Part shown: positions 1-5,055 of the stretch, one piece after another
Layout: each line of letters starts with the position of its first letter
Position numbering within the stretch: position 1 is the first letter of the stretch
From: Planctomycetota bacterium
GTDB taxonomy: Bacteria > Planctomycetota > Phycisphaerae > UBA1845
Reading direction: 5' to 3'
DNA: 6,071 nucleotides
Assembly: GCA_024278775.1 (NCBI GenBank)
Contig: JAJRSP010000045.1
Location: 1 to 6,071 of the forward strand
Notes under the pieces: model-generated
Told to the model about the DNA's origin: nothing
Seen by the model: the letters and a program-made list of their open reading frames with translations, nothing else
The model's database searches: none
Translations under genes and position numbers: made by a program

Positions 1-2252
1 GGTCCGACGGCCGCGTGGCGGATCATCAACAACACCTCATCAGACGGAATGTCAGCGAGGGACTGCTTCAACGCGACGAGTGAACCATCAACGTCGGCCT
101 TGATAATAATGTTCAACTCGGGAACCACGCCGGTGTCCACGCGCTTGAACATCTCCTCCAACGACTTCACTTTGTGAGACTGAAGCCGCGCCGACTCGGT
201 GCGTTTTTGCTTCGTCTCCGTGGCAATTTCTTTTGCACGCTGAAGCGCAGAGACCACGTACAGCATATCTCCCGACATGGGCACGTCGTCCAAACCCCAT
301 ACTTCCACCGGCATAGACGGTCCGGCCGAATCCACCCGATCACCGCGATCGTTGAGAATCGCACGAACCCGGCCAAAAGCGTTGCCGCATACCACAAAAT
401 TGCCCAACTTCAGCGTCCCCTCTTGCACCAGCAAGCGCACGACAGGCCCCACGCCAGGCTTCGTTTCCGCCTCGATCACGGTCCCGCAAGCCGGCAACGA
501 AGGATCGGCCTGTAACTCCAGAAGCCCACTCAGATCAGCCAGGTGTTCGACCAGTTCCGTGATACCCACGTTCGTGGTAGCGGACGTTTGGATTACATCG
601 GTGTCTCCACCCCAGTCGCCGCTCGGCGTTAAGTTGTGTTCCGCGAGCTGCCCATAAATCTTCACCACGTTCTGATCGCCCAGATCGATCTTGTTCAGCG
701 CCACCACCACCGGAACCTCGGCCGCCTGCGCGTGGCGAATGGCCTCGATCGTTTGGGGCATCAGACCGTCATCCGCAGCCACCACCAGCACCACCACATC
801 CGTAATCTGTGCCCCGCGCGCACGCATGGCTGCAAAAGCCTCGTGCCCCGGCGTATCAATAAAAGTCACCGGTCCGTTTGCCGTCTCAATGTGATAAGAA
901 CTAATATGCTGCGTGATGCCGCCATCCTCACCGGCCGCTACATGCGTCGCGCGAATCGCGTCAAGCAGGCTCGTCTTACCATGATCGACGTGACCGAGCA
1001 TGGCCACAACCGGAGGTCGCGGCTTAAGATTTTTTCTCTCACGCGCCTCGAACTCTTCCTTAAGCTCGTCCAGCTTGGTGCGCGCAGGAACCACCGTGAG
1101 ATCAATGCCAAAATGCAGCGCCAGCAACTGAGCCGTGTCGGTGGGGATGGCCATGTTGATGTTCGCCACAATGTCATGTTCGGACTGAAGAACCCGGAAC
1201 AACTGCATGAAGTTCAACCCGGTCTCGAAGCAAAACTCCTTCAAACGGACCGGCTCATGAACCGTAGCCTCGGTCTTCGGACCGCTATCCGCCGAAGGAC
1301 CGCCGCCCCCATGCCGCGTGGAACGCTGACGGTGAATACGACGCCCCGTCGCACCAGCCAGACGCTGCCGCCGCTCCGCCAAGTCGCGATCTCGCCATTC
1401 GGCCAGCTTCTCCCCAGCCGTCGCGCGCCCCCCCCCACGACGACCGGAACCTGCGCGACCTCGTTTTTTTGCATCGCTCGGTCCGCCCGCCCCCGGCGGC
1501 GGCGTACGAGTCGGCGCAGGACCATCAGGAACATAACCGCCACCCGACGGAGGGGCACTCCGACGCGGGGTGAAGGTATCGTAATCCGGAGTCTCGTAGC
1601 GTACGACGCGCGGCCCTTGAAGCTTCGCCGCCTTGGGAACATTTTGAGGACCGGCCGGTACCACCGGCGGCTTCGGCGGCTCTACCACGGGCGCGGCGGC
1701 GGCCGTTCGCTCCGCACCACCGGCATCCGCCGGTAACGCGGGGGTACGCTGTGTCGTTGGGTCGGGGGTTTCCGGAGCAGGCGCATCGATCACAGGTGCT
1801 TGAGAAGGTGACGCGCCGGAGGATGGTTCGGCTGCAGGAGACGCGGCTGTGTCTGCACCACTTGCGTCCGCACCGTCCGAAACCAAGGTGCCCCCGTCCG
1901 CGGCTCCCGCATCGGCGTCCTTCGCCTTGGGCGGTGCCTCCGGGTCCGAAAGCGCGGGGGCCTCTACGGTAGCCGTTGTCGCCGCGTCACCGGTATCGGC
2001 CGGCGGCTTAGCCTGTTTCGGCTTGCGCACCGTGCGCACCTTCTTCACGTCGACACGCTTCGCCGTCTCGACAGTAGTGTTATGACTACCGTCGCTAAAC
2101 CACTCTCGGATCGTCGCGTGCAGGCCGGCGCTGAGTGTCGACATGTGGTTCTTCACCACTTCGACACCTTCCGCCTTGCACTTCTCGATGATCGTCTTGC
2201 TGGGAACGTTCAGTTCCTTCGCCAGGACATGAACGCGCATCTTCTCAGCCAA
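1..2252 (-). CDS. infB: Translation initiation factor IF-2, C-terminus cut by window edge
   Basis: IF2 is the GTPase that brings initiator fMet-tRNA to the 30S subunit and promotes 50S joining in the cytoplasm. The reading frame is open for 750 codons to the window edge. Residues about 5-52 are an IF2_N domain ([18 protein letters not shown]), 53-333 a low-complexity linker, and 334-390 a second IF2_N-like domain. The GTPase domain has G1 GHVDHGKT (420-427), switch I GGITQHIS (444-451), G3 DTPGH (466-470), G4 NKID (520-523) and G5 SAT (557-559; usually SAK). The domain II barrel spans about 588-668, and domain III starts near 713. By comparison with E. coli IF2, roughly 160 residues are missing. 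I chose the TTG start at 2252 because GGAG lies 7 nt upstream; an in-frame ATG four codons later (2240) is the alternative. An in-frame TAG lies upstream in the gap. It follows nusA by 66 nt, the usual operon order. The linker carries an A7 and a G9 tract; the frame is intact across both. Confidence 0.97.
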   Translation of the reverse strand, partial: MAEKMRVHVLAKELNVPSKTIIEKCKAEGVEVVKNHMSTLSAGLHATIREWFSDGSHNTTVETAKRVDVKKVRTVRKPKQAKPPADTGDAATTATVEAPALSDPEAPPKAKDADAGAADGGTLVSDGADASGADTAASPAAEPSSGASPSQAPVIDAPAPETPDPTTQRTPALPADAGGAERTAAAAPVVEPPKPPVVPAGPQNVPKAAKLQGPRVVRYETPDYDTFTPRRSAPPSGGGYVPDGPAPTRTPPPGAGGPSDAKKRGRAGSGRRGGGRATAGEKLAEWRDRDLAERRQRLAGATGRRIHRQRSTRHGGGGPSADSGPKTEATVHEPVRLKEFCFETGLNFMQLFRVLQSEHDIVANINMAIPTDTAQLLALHFGIDLTVVPARTKLDELKEEFEARERKNLKPRPPVVAMLGHVDHGKTSLLDAIRATHVAAGEDGGITQHISSYHIETANGPVTFIDTPGHEAFAAMRARGAQITDVVVLVVAADDGLMPQTIEAIRHAQAAEVPVVVALNKIDLGDQNVVKIYGQLAEHNLTPSGDWGGDTDVIQTSATTNVGITELVEHLADLSGLLELQADPSLPACGTVIEAETKPGVGPVVRLLVQEGTLKLGNFVVCGNAFGRVRAILNDRGDRVDSAGPSMPVEVWGLDDVPMSGDMLYVVSALQRAKEIATETKQKRTESARLQSHKVKSLEEMFKRVDTGVVPELNIIIKADVDGSLVALKQSLADIPSDEVLLMIRHAAVG

Positions 2253-2259
2253 GGCCGAT

Positions 2260-2263
2260 CTCC
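2260..2263 (-). promoter_or_regulatory. Ribosome binding site of infB
   Basis: GGAG on the minus strand, 7 nt before the TTG at 2252. This spacing is what favours TTG over the ATG at 2240, which has only GAGAAG abutting it. Another ATG at 2265 reads into a TGA after six codons and cannot be the start. Confidence 0.65.
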
Positions 2264-2281
2264 ATACAGAGTAAATCAATC

Positions 2282-2303
2282 GTCCGAGCTATCTAACTCG
2301 GAC
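2282..2303 (-). other. Hairpin in the nusA-infB gap
   Basis: A perfect 7-bp inverted repeat (GTCCGAG and CTCGGAC) around an 8-nt loop lies between the nusA stop and the infB ribosome binding site. On the sense strand it is followed by GATTGATTT and not by a run of T, so it is not a standard intrinsic terminator. It could be an RNA processing or stability element, or chance. Confidence 0.4.
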
Positions 2304-2318
2304 CGCGAACGCGACATG

Positions 2319-3839
2319 CTATGACGCCTCGTCCACCTCAACAGGTCCGCCATCCACGACGACGTCCTTCGCACCGGATTCGATAGACACCTCGGGAACC
2401 GACACATCACCCGGGAGAATACCGGCGTCAACTTCTTCACCGACACCGGCATCAGCCTGACCATCTGACGGAGCGTTCTCTTCGCCGTCGGCGGCCGGCC
2501 CCGTGGCGACAGACCCCGTGGCAACAGGCTCTACATCGACCGGTTCATCACCGGATTCAACCTGATCCGTCTCCAAAGTCTCACCACCAAGCTCACTACC
2601 GGGCTCACTATCGGGAGCGTCCTCGTCCAGGTCTCCGGCTTCCTTCTCGACCTCTGCAGCCTCCGCCGCCGCCTTCTTGGCCGCTTCCGCTTCTTCCGCG
2701 AGGATCTTCGCCTGTTTCTCGGCCACCTCGACGATGGTCTTAGCCAACGTCTCGTCCAGTTCAAGTTCCTTTGTCACCGGTTCGGGGCCGACTTCAACCA
2801 AATCTTCCAGCCGTACAATCCCAATCGCCAGCAGCTTATCGAGCAGCACATCCTCAACGCCCTCGACCGTCTTCAGCGCCTTATCCATGGCGCTCACATG
2901 CCTGTCATAATCGGCCGGGGTCATGATATCGATATCCCAACCGGTCAACCGGGCACCAAGCCGGACGTTCTGCCCGCGCTTTCCAATCGCCAGAGACAAC
3001 TGCTCCTCATCGACGATCACCGTCGCTCGCCCCAATTCGAAACAGAGAAATGTTTCTTTCACCTCGGCCGGCTTAAGCGCGTTGGTAATCAACACCTGAG
3101 ACGACTCATTCCAGCGGACAATATCAATTTTCTCTCCGCCGAGTTCATCTACAATGTTGCGGATACGGCTGCCGCGAACGCCCACGCAAGCCCCCACCGG
3201 ATCGACCTTGGCGTCGATGGATGTCACCGCCAGTTTCGTCCGGTACCCGGCCTCGCGAGCCAACGCCCGAATCTCGATGATACGCTCGTTGACCTCGGGA
3301 ACCTCCAGCTCGAACAGTTTACGAATGTAGTCCGGATGAGTCTGGGTTAGCACGATGCGCACCTGGCTCAAATCCTCGCGAACGTCGAGAATCATGCCGC
3401 GGATTCGCTCACCAGCCTGATGCGAACCACCGGGGATCTGCTCGCTACGAGGCATGAACGCCTCGGCCCGCCCCAGATTAACCACAATGCCACCACCGTC
3501 GTAGCGCGAGACCGTGCCTGTGACGACCGTACCCACACGCTTGGAATACTCTTCAAAGATCGAGTCCCGCTCGTCCTCACGAATCTTCTGGATCATCACC
3601 TGCTTGCCGGTCTGTGCGGCAATGCGACCCAGGGTCTTCATGTCAACCGGCTCCCCGTTGACGGTGGCACTGATATCTCCGGTCACCCGGTCTATCGTGC
3701 ACTCGACGTCCTCGATCTCACCATGCGCCTTGCGTATCGCAGAGACGATCGCCGTCTCCAGGTCCACAAAAACACTACCCTTGTCGATGGCCTTGTCCCG
3801 GCTAATCGAATCGATGAATCGTATCAAGTCGGCATTCAT
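2319..3839 (-). CDS. nusA: Transcription termination/antitermination factor NusA
   Basis: NusA binds RNA polymerase and nascent RNA and controls pausing, intrinsic termination and antitermination. The 506-residue product is complete. The N-terminal polymerase-binding domain is about 1-101 (MNADLIRFIDSISRDKAIDK, typical NusA start) and the S1 domain about 102-170 (GTVVTGTVSRYDGGGIVVNL). KH1 spans about 171-260 with the GVRG loop at 220-223, and KH2 about 260-310 with GKRG at 286-289. A helix-hairpin-helix-like segment lies at about 324-372 (VEDVLLDKLLAIGIVRLEDL). An Ala/Glu/Lys-rich helix follows (about 371-402), then an acidic, low-complexity tail of about 105 residues ending EVDEAS. E. coli NusA (495 aa) instead ends in two acidic-repeat domains; here I see one helix-hairpin-helix unit plus a disordered-looking tail. 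The ATG at 3839 has only a weak GGTAAG close upstream, with AGGA 14 nt away. No rimP precedes it. infB follows 66 nt downstream. Confidence 0.97.
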   Translation of the reverse strand: MNADLIRFIDSISRDKAIDKGSVFVDLETAIVSAIRKAHGEIEDVECTIDRVTGDISATVNGEPVDMKTLGRIAAQTGKQVMIQKIREDERDSIFEEYSKRVGTVVTGTVSRYDGGGIVVNLGRAEAFMPRSEQIPGGSHQAGERIRGMILDVREDLSQVRIVLTQTHPDYIRKLFELEVPEVNERIIEIRALAREAGYRTKLAVTSIDAKVDPVGACVGVRGSRIRNIVDELGGEKIDIVRWNESSQVLITNALKPAEVKETFLCFELGRATVIVDEEQLSLAIGKRGQNVRLGARLTGWDIDIMTPADYDRHVSAMDKALKTVEGVEDVLLDKLLAIGIVRLEDLVEVGPEPVTKELELDETLAKTIVEVAEKQAKILAEEAEAAKKAAAEAAEVEKEAGDLDEDAPDSEPGSELGGETLETDQVESGDEPVDVEPVATGSVATGPAADGEENAPSDGQADAGVGEEVDAGILPGDVSVPEVSIESGAKDVVVDGGPVEVDEAS

Positions 3840-3935
3840 TGCTTACCGTTTGTTCCTATGACCTTCGCTGCCCACACCGCTCGACACGGAAAGGCTCCGG
3901 CATCCGCGCTCCGCCCGGAACGCCGGAATCCACCA

Positions 3936-3949
3936 AAAACGCCCCGAAC
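3936..3949 (-). repeat. 14-nt direct repeat, copy 2 (after the leader terminator)
   Basis: GTTCGGGGCGTTTT on the minus strand, identical to the copy at 4064-4077 and 128 bp from it. The flanks are also similar (TGG/GGG-rich after the T run). The two copies bracket the intrinsic terminator. Confidence 0.6.
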
Positions 3950-3971
3950 ACCCGATCAGAACCAACCGATC

Positions 3972-4005
3972 AAAAAAAAACGCGGGCGCATACAGCGATC
4001 CCACG
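3972..4005 (-). terminator. Intrinsic terminator inside the nusA leader
   Basis: Read on the minus strand, an outer stem CGUGGG/CCCGCG (6 bp including one G-U) continues through a 2-nt AU bulge into an inner CGC/GCG stem with the 5-nt loop UGUAU. The 3' arm is followed directly by nine U. This is the classic Rho-independent architecture. It sits about 255-290 nt after the predicted start and 132 nt before the nusA ATG, so it would stop transcription before the operon unless read through. No gene ends here on this strand, which points to attenuation or to a short leader RNA of about 290 nt. Confidence 0.7.
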
Positions 4006-4063
4006 AGGTAGCAAAACACGGCACCAAATTTGGGGGTTTCAGCTTATCGCATCATTCCGCCCC

Positions 4064-4077
4064 AAAACGCCCCGAAC
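4064..4077 (-). repeat. 14-nt direct repeat, copy 1 (before the leader terminator)
   Basis: GTTCGGGGCGTTTT on the minus strand, preceded by GCG and followed by GGGGCGG. It is identical over 14 nt to the copy at 3936-3949. Its role is unknown; a protein-binding or RNA-pairing site is possible. Confidence 0.6.
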
Positions 4078-4085
4078 CGCAAACC

Positions 4086-4135
4086 GGCTCATAAGGACCA
4101 CACACGTTTACAAGACCCACCCGCATGAGCCATGC
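4086..4135 (-). other. Mutually exclusive hairpins in the nusA leader
   Basis: On the minus strand GCATG/CATGC (4131-4135 with 4123-4127) forms a tight 5-bp hairpin with a 3-nt loop. The same segment can instead pair through GGCTCAT (4125-4131) with ATGAGCC (4086-4092), 7 Watson-Crick pairs plus a G-U at each end, over a 32-nt interior. The two pairings share bases and cannot coexist. The stop codon of the small upstream ORF lies in the distal arm. No folding program was run. Confidence 0.4.
4089..4133 (-). CDS. Possible 14-codon upstream ORF in the nusA leader
   Basis: ATG at 4133 reads MAHAGGSCKRVWSL and stops at TGA (4091-4089). It lies about 130 nt after the predicted transcription start and upstream of the leader terminator. 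The ribosome binding site is weak (GGTAG just before the ATG). There is no run of one regulatory amino acid, so a classical amino-acid attenuator is not indicated. What makes it worth listing is that its start and stop codons fall inside the two alternative hairpins. It may simply be a chance frame. Confidence 0.2.
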   Translation of the reverse strand: MAHAGGSCKRVWSL

Positions 4136-4245
4136 TACCACGAGAAACCAATGACCAGAGACAGACCTACCACCTGCTCCCCACGGAGCTGCACCTGAGC
4201 CACACCGAAGAACCGGGCGCGCTCAACGCAATGCCGGCACCACTC

Positions 4246-4274
4246 TGGACGACAATAGCGAGCGCGATTATAAA
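4246..4274 (+). promoter_or_regulatory. Predicted plus-strand promoter of the lipoprotein unit
   Basis: A -35-like TGGACG (4246-4251, four of six matches to TTGACA) and a -10 TATAAA (4269-4274, five of six) are separated by 17 nt. Transcription would begin near 4281, giving a leader of about 180 nt. The -10 overlaps the minus-strand -10 (4267-4272), forming one shared AT-rich box. A second, weaker candidate, TTGAGA (4409) with AAATAA (4432), would start almost at the ribosome binding site. Confidence 0.45.
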
Positions 4275-4294
4275 TGTCCCGTGCTGACTGTCAA
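4267..4294 (-). promoter_or_regulatory. Consensus housekeeping promoter of nusA-infB
   Basis: On the minus strand TTGACA (4294-4289) and TATAAT (4272-4267) are both perfect matches to the sigma-70/SigA consensus, separated by 16 nt. This is the strongest promoter-like sequence in the window, as expected for an essential operon. The predicted transcription start is near 4260. Confidence 0.8.
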
Positions 4295-4459
4295 TCGACC
4301 TGTGGGCAAAAGATATGGGACCTGCGACCGTCAAATAGCCGTCTAGCGGCCGGACAAATGGCCGATACGACCTCCGAGAGGGTTTCGAAACGGACAGGAC
4401 TCACCGCCTTGAGACCCCAGAACAAGGCATCAAATAAACTGGCACTGAAAGGCCATGTT
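4281..4459 (+). promoter_or_regulatory. 5' leader of the lipoprotein gene
   Basis: This is untranslated if the ATG at 4460 is the true start. It contains a CGGCC/GGCCG hairpin with an 8-nt loop (about 4347-4364) and a perfect 10-nt palindrome GTTTCGAAAC (4382-4391) that could be an operator. I see no riboswitch or RNA gene. The frame is open from an ATG at 4274, but that ATG overlaps the -10 box, and starting there would place the signal peptide 62 residues inside the protein. Confidence 0.4.
4447..4452 (+). promoter_or_regulatory. Ribosome binding site deciding the lipoprotein start
   Basis: GAAAGG lies 7 nt before the ATG at 4460 and immediately ahead of a signal-peptide-like N-terminus. 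This supports the shorter protein over the longest open frame. Confidence 0.65.
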
Positions 4460-5041
4460 ATGTCCAAGACTCGCTCGAAGGACGCTAGAAACACGCGGTT
4501 CGTCGGAGTGGTCGCCTTTTCGCTCCTGACCACCTTTTTGGCTCTGAGCATGGGGCCCGCGGGATGCGGGCTTGATATGTCCCGGGACATGTCCCTGGGG
4601 CCGGGGGATGCCGCAACCCAACCCGCCGATGAACTCGCACAGAGTCCTGACCCGAGCATCACGACGGTGACGATCCGGTTCCGCAACTTCGCCGTGACGG
4701 AAGCGGTGAACGTCGAGTTTTACGCTTCCAACAATCCGCTCGCCGAGATCCCCGACGACCTCTTCGTGGAAGAGAACCTCGTCACGTCGAGCATCGGCGT
4801 GGCCGGTACGGGAATCCTTGAACCACTCAGCGAAGATACGCTAGACTTCTTATGCACGGGCGACCTCGTGCTCGGTTCGCTCGGGGGTTCCTTCCTTGAC
4901 AACGAAACCGGTGATCAACTGGGCGAAGGTGAACCGCGTTGGGCACAAGATAGTGCATTGGAACTGTGTGGCCGCGAAGTATTGTTTGAGTTTTCCAGCG
5001 TAGCGGGAGAGTTCAGTGTTCGCATCTCGATTAGTGACTAG
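4460..5041 (+). CDS. Predicted exported lipoprotein of unknown function
   Basis: This 193-residue protein is not one I recognise. The N-terminus is MSKTRSKDARNTR, basic, followed by a hydrophobic stretch (about 14-31) and a lipobox-like MGPAGC with Cys36. The -3 position is Pro and not the preferred Leu, so lipidation is likely but not certain. A Pro/Asp/Gln-rich linker (about 40-66) leads to a predicted beta-rich domain (about 67-193) beginning TTVTIRFRNFAVTEAVNVEFYAS and ending in alternating strands (VLFEFSSVAGEFSVRIS). Two cysteines (132 and 170) could form a disulfide outside the cytoplasm. I see no catalytic motif; a binding or structural role at the cell surface is a guess. The start at 4460 is supported by GAAAGG at 7 nt. 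The next gene begins 14 nt after its stop, so the two probably share a transcript and an extracytoplasmic setting. Confidence 0.75.
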   Translation: MSKTRSKDARNTRFVGVVAFSLLTTFLALSMGPAGCGLDMSRDMSLGPGDAATQPADELAQSPDPSITTVTIRFRNFAVTEAVNVEFYASNNPLAEIPDDLFVEENLVTSSIGVAGTGILEPLSEDTLDFLCTGDLVLGSLGGSFLDNETGDQLGEGEPRWAQDSALELCGREVLFEFSSVAGEFSVRISISD

Positions 5042-5043
5042 GT

Positions 5044-5047
5044 AGGA
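5044..5047 (+). promoter_or_regulatory. Ribosome binding site of the hydrolase-like gene
   Basis: AGGA in the 14-nt gap after the lipoprotein stop, 8 nt before the ATG at 5056. This makes that ATG a better start than the one at 5047, which overlaps the site. The tight spacing supports co-transcription and possibly translational coupling. Confidence 0.5.
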
Positions 5048-5055
5048 TGTACCTC

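Larger units (their letters stand above)
3840..4260 (-). promoter_or_regulatory. Long 5' leader of the nusA-infB transcript
   Basis: If transcription starts about 7 nt past the consensus -10 box (near 4260), the nusA message carries a leader of about 420 nt. I found no rimP, tRNA or other recognisable gene in it on the minus strand; the plus-strand frames here are shadows. Visible elements, in order of transcription, are a GCTCC/GGAGC hairpin (4176-4189), a 14-codon ORF (4089-4133) overlapping two alternative hairpins, one copy of a 14-nt repeat (4064-4077), an intrinsic terminator (3972-4005), and the second repeat copy (3936-3949). In E. coli the nusA operon leader contains the initiator tRNA gene metY and terminators; here there is a terminator but no tRNA. 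The attenuation role is inferred. Confidence 0.55.

Noticed and set aside
636..1736. 366-codon open frame on the plus strand
   Set aside because: It is antisense to the clear infB coding frame, its translation is Arg/His/Pro-rich low complexity with no domain, and long antisense frames are common opposite GC-rich genes.
4024..4033. 10-nt palindrome CCAAATTTGG in the nusA leader
   Set aside because: Short, cannot form a stable RNA hairpin without a loop, and is not repeated nearby.
3420..4094. 224-codon plus-strand frame running from nusA into the intergenic region
   Set aside because: Mostly antisense to nusA, with no ribosome binding site or recognisable domain, and its end crosses the nusA leader terminator.
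3839..4198. 119-codon plus-strand frame in the intergenic region
   Set aside because: Lys/Pro/Thr/Arg-rich without domain signal, and antisense to the better-supported nusA leader with its promoter and terminator.
4160..4205. Resemblance to the SRP RNA apical domain (CAGG ... CTCC-GTGG-GGAG-CAGG)
   Set aside because: The loop is GTGG and not a GNRA or GGAA tetraloop, and the internal-loop spacing does not match; it is just a simple 5-bp hairpin.
3840..4260. Possible tRNA (metY-like) in the nusA leader, prompted by GGTTCGGGGC and TGTTCGGGGC
   Set aside because: The T-arm-like strings have no 5-bp stem around a 7-nt loop and no matching acceptor or anticodon arms.
4274..4459. 62-residue N-terminal extension of the lipoprotein
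   Set aside because: Its ATG overlaps the predicted -10 box, it would bury the signal peptide, and a good GAAAGG site precedes the ATG at 4460.
4577..4590. Perfect 14-nt palindrome ATGTCCCGGGACAT
   Set aside because: It lies inside the lipoprotein coding sequence, arises from a small coding duplication (DMS-R-DMS), and has no context suggesting an operator.
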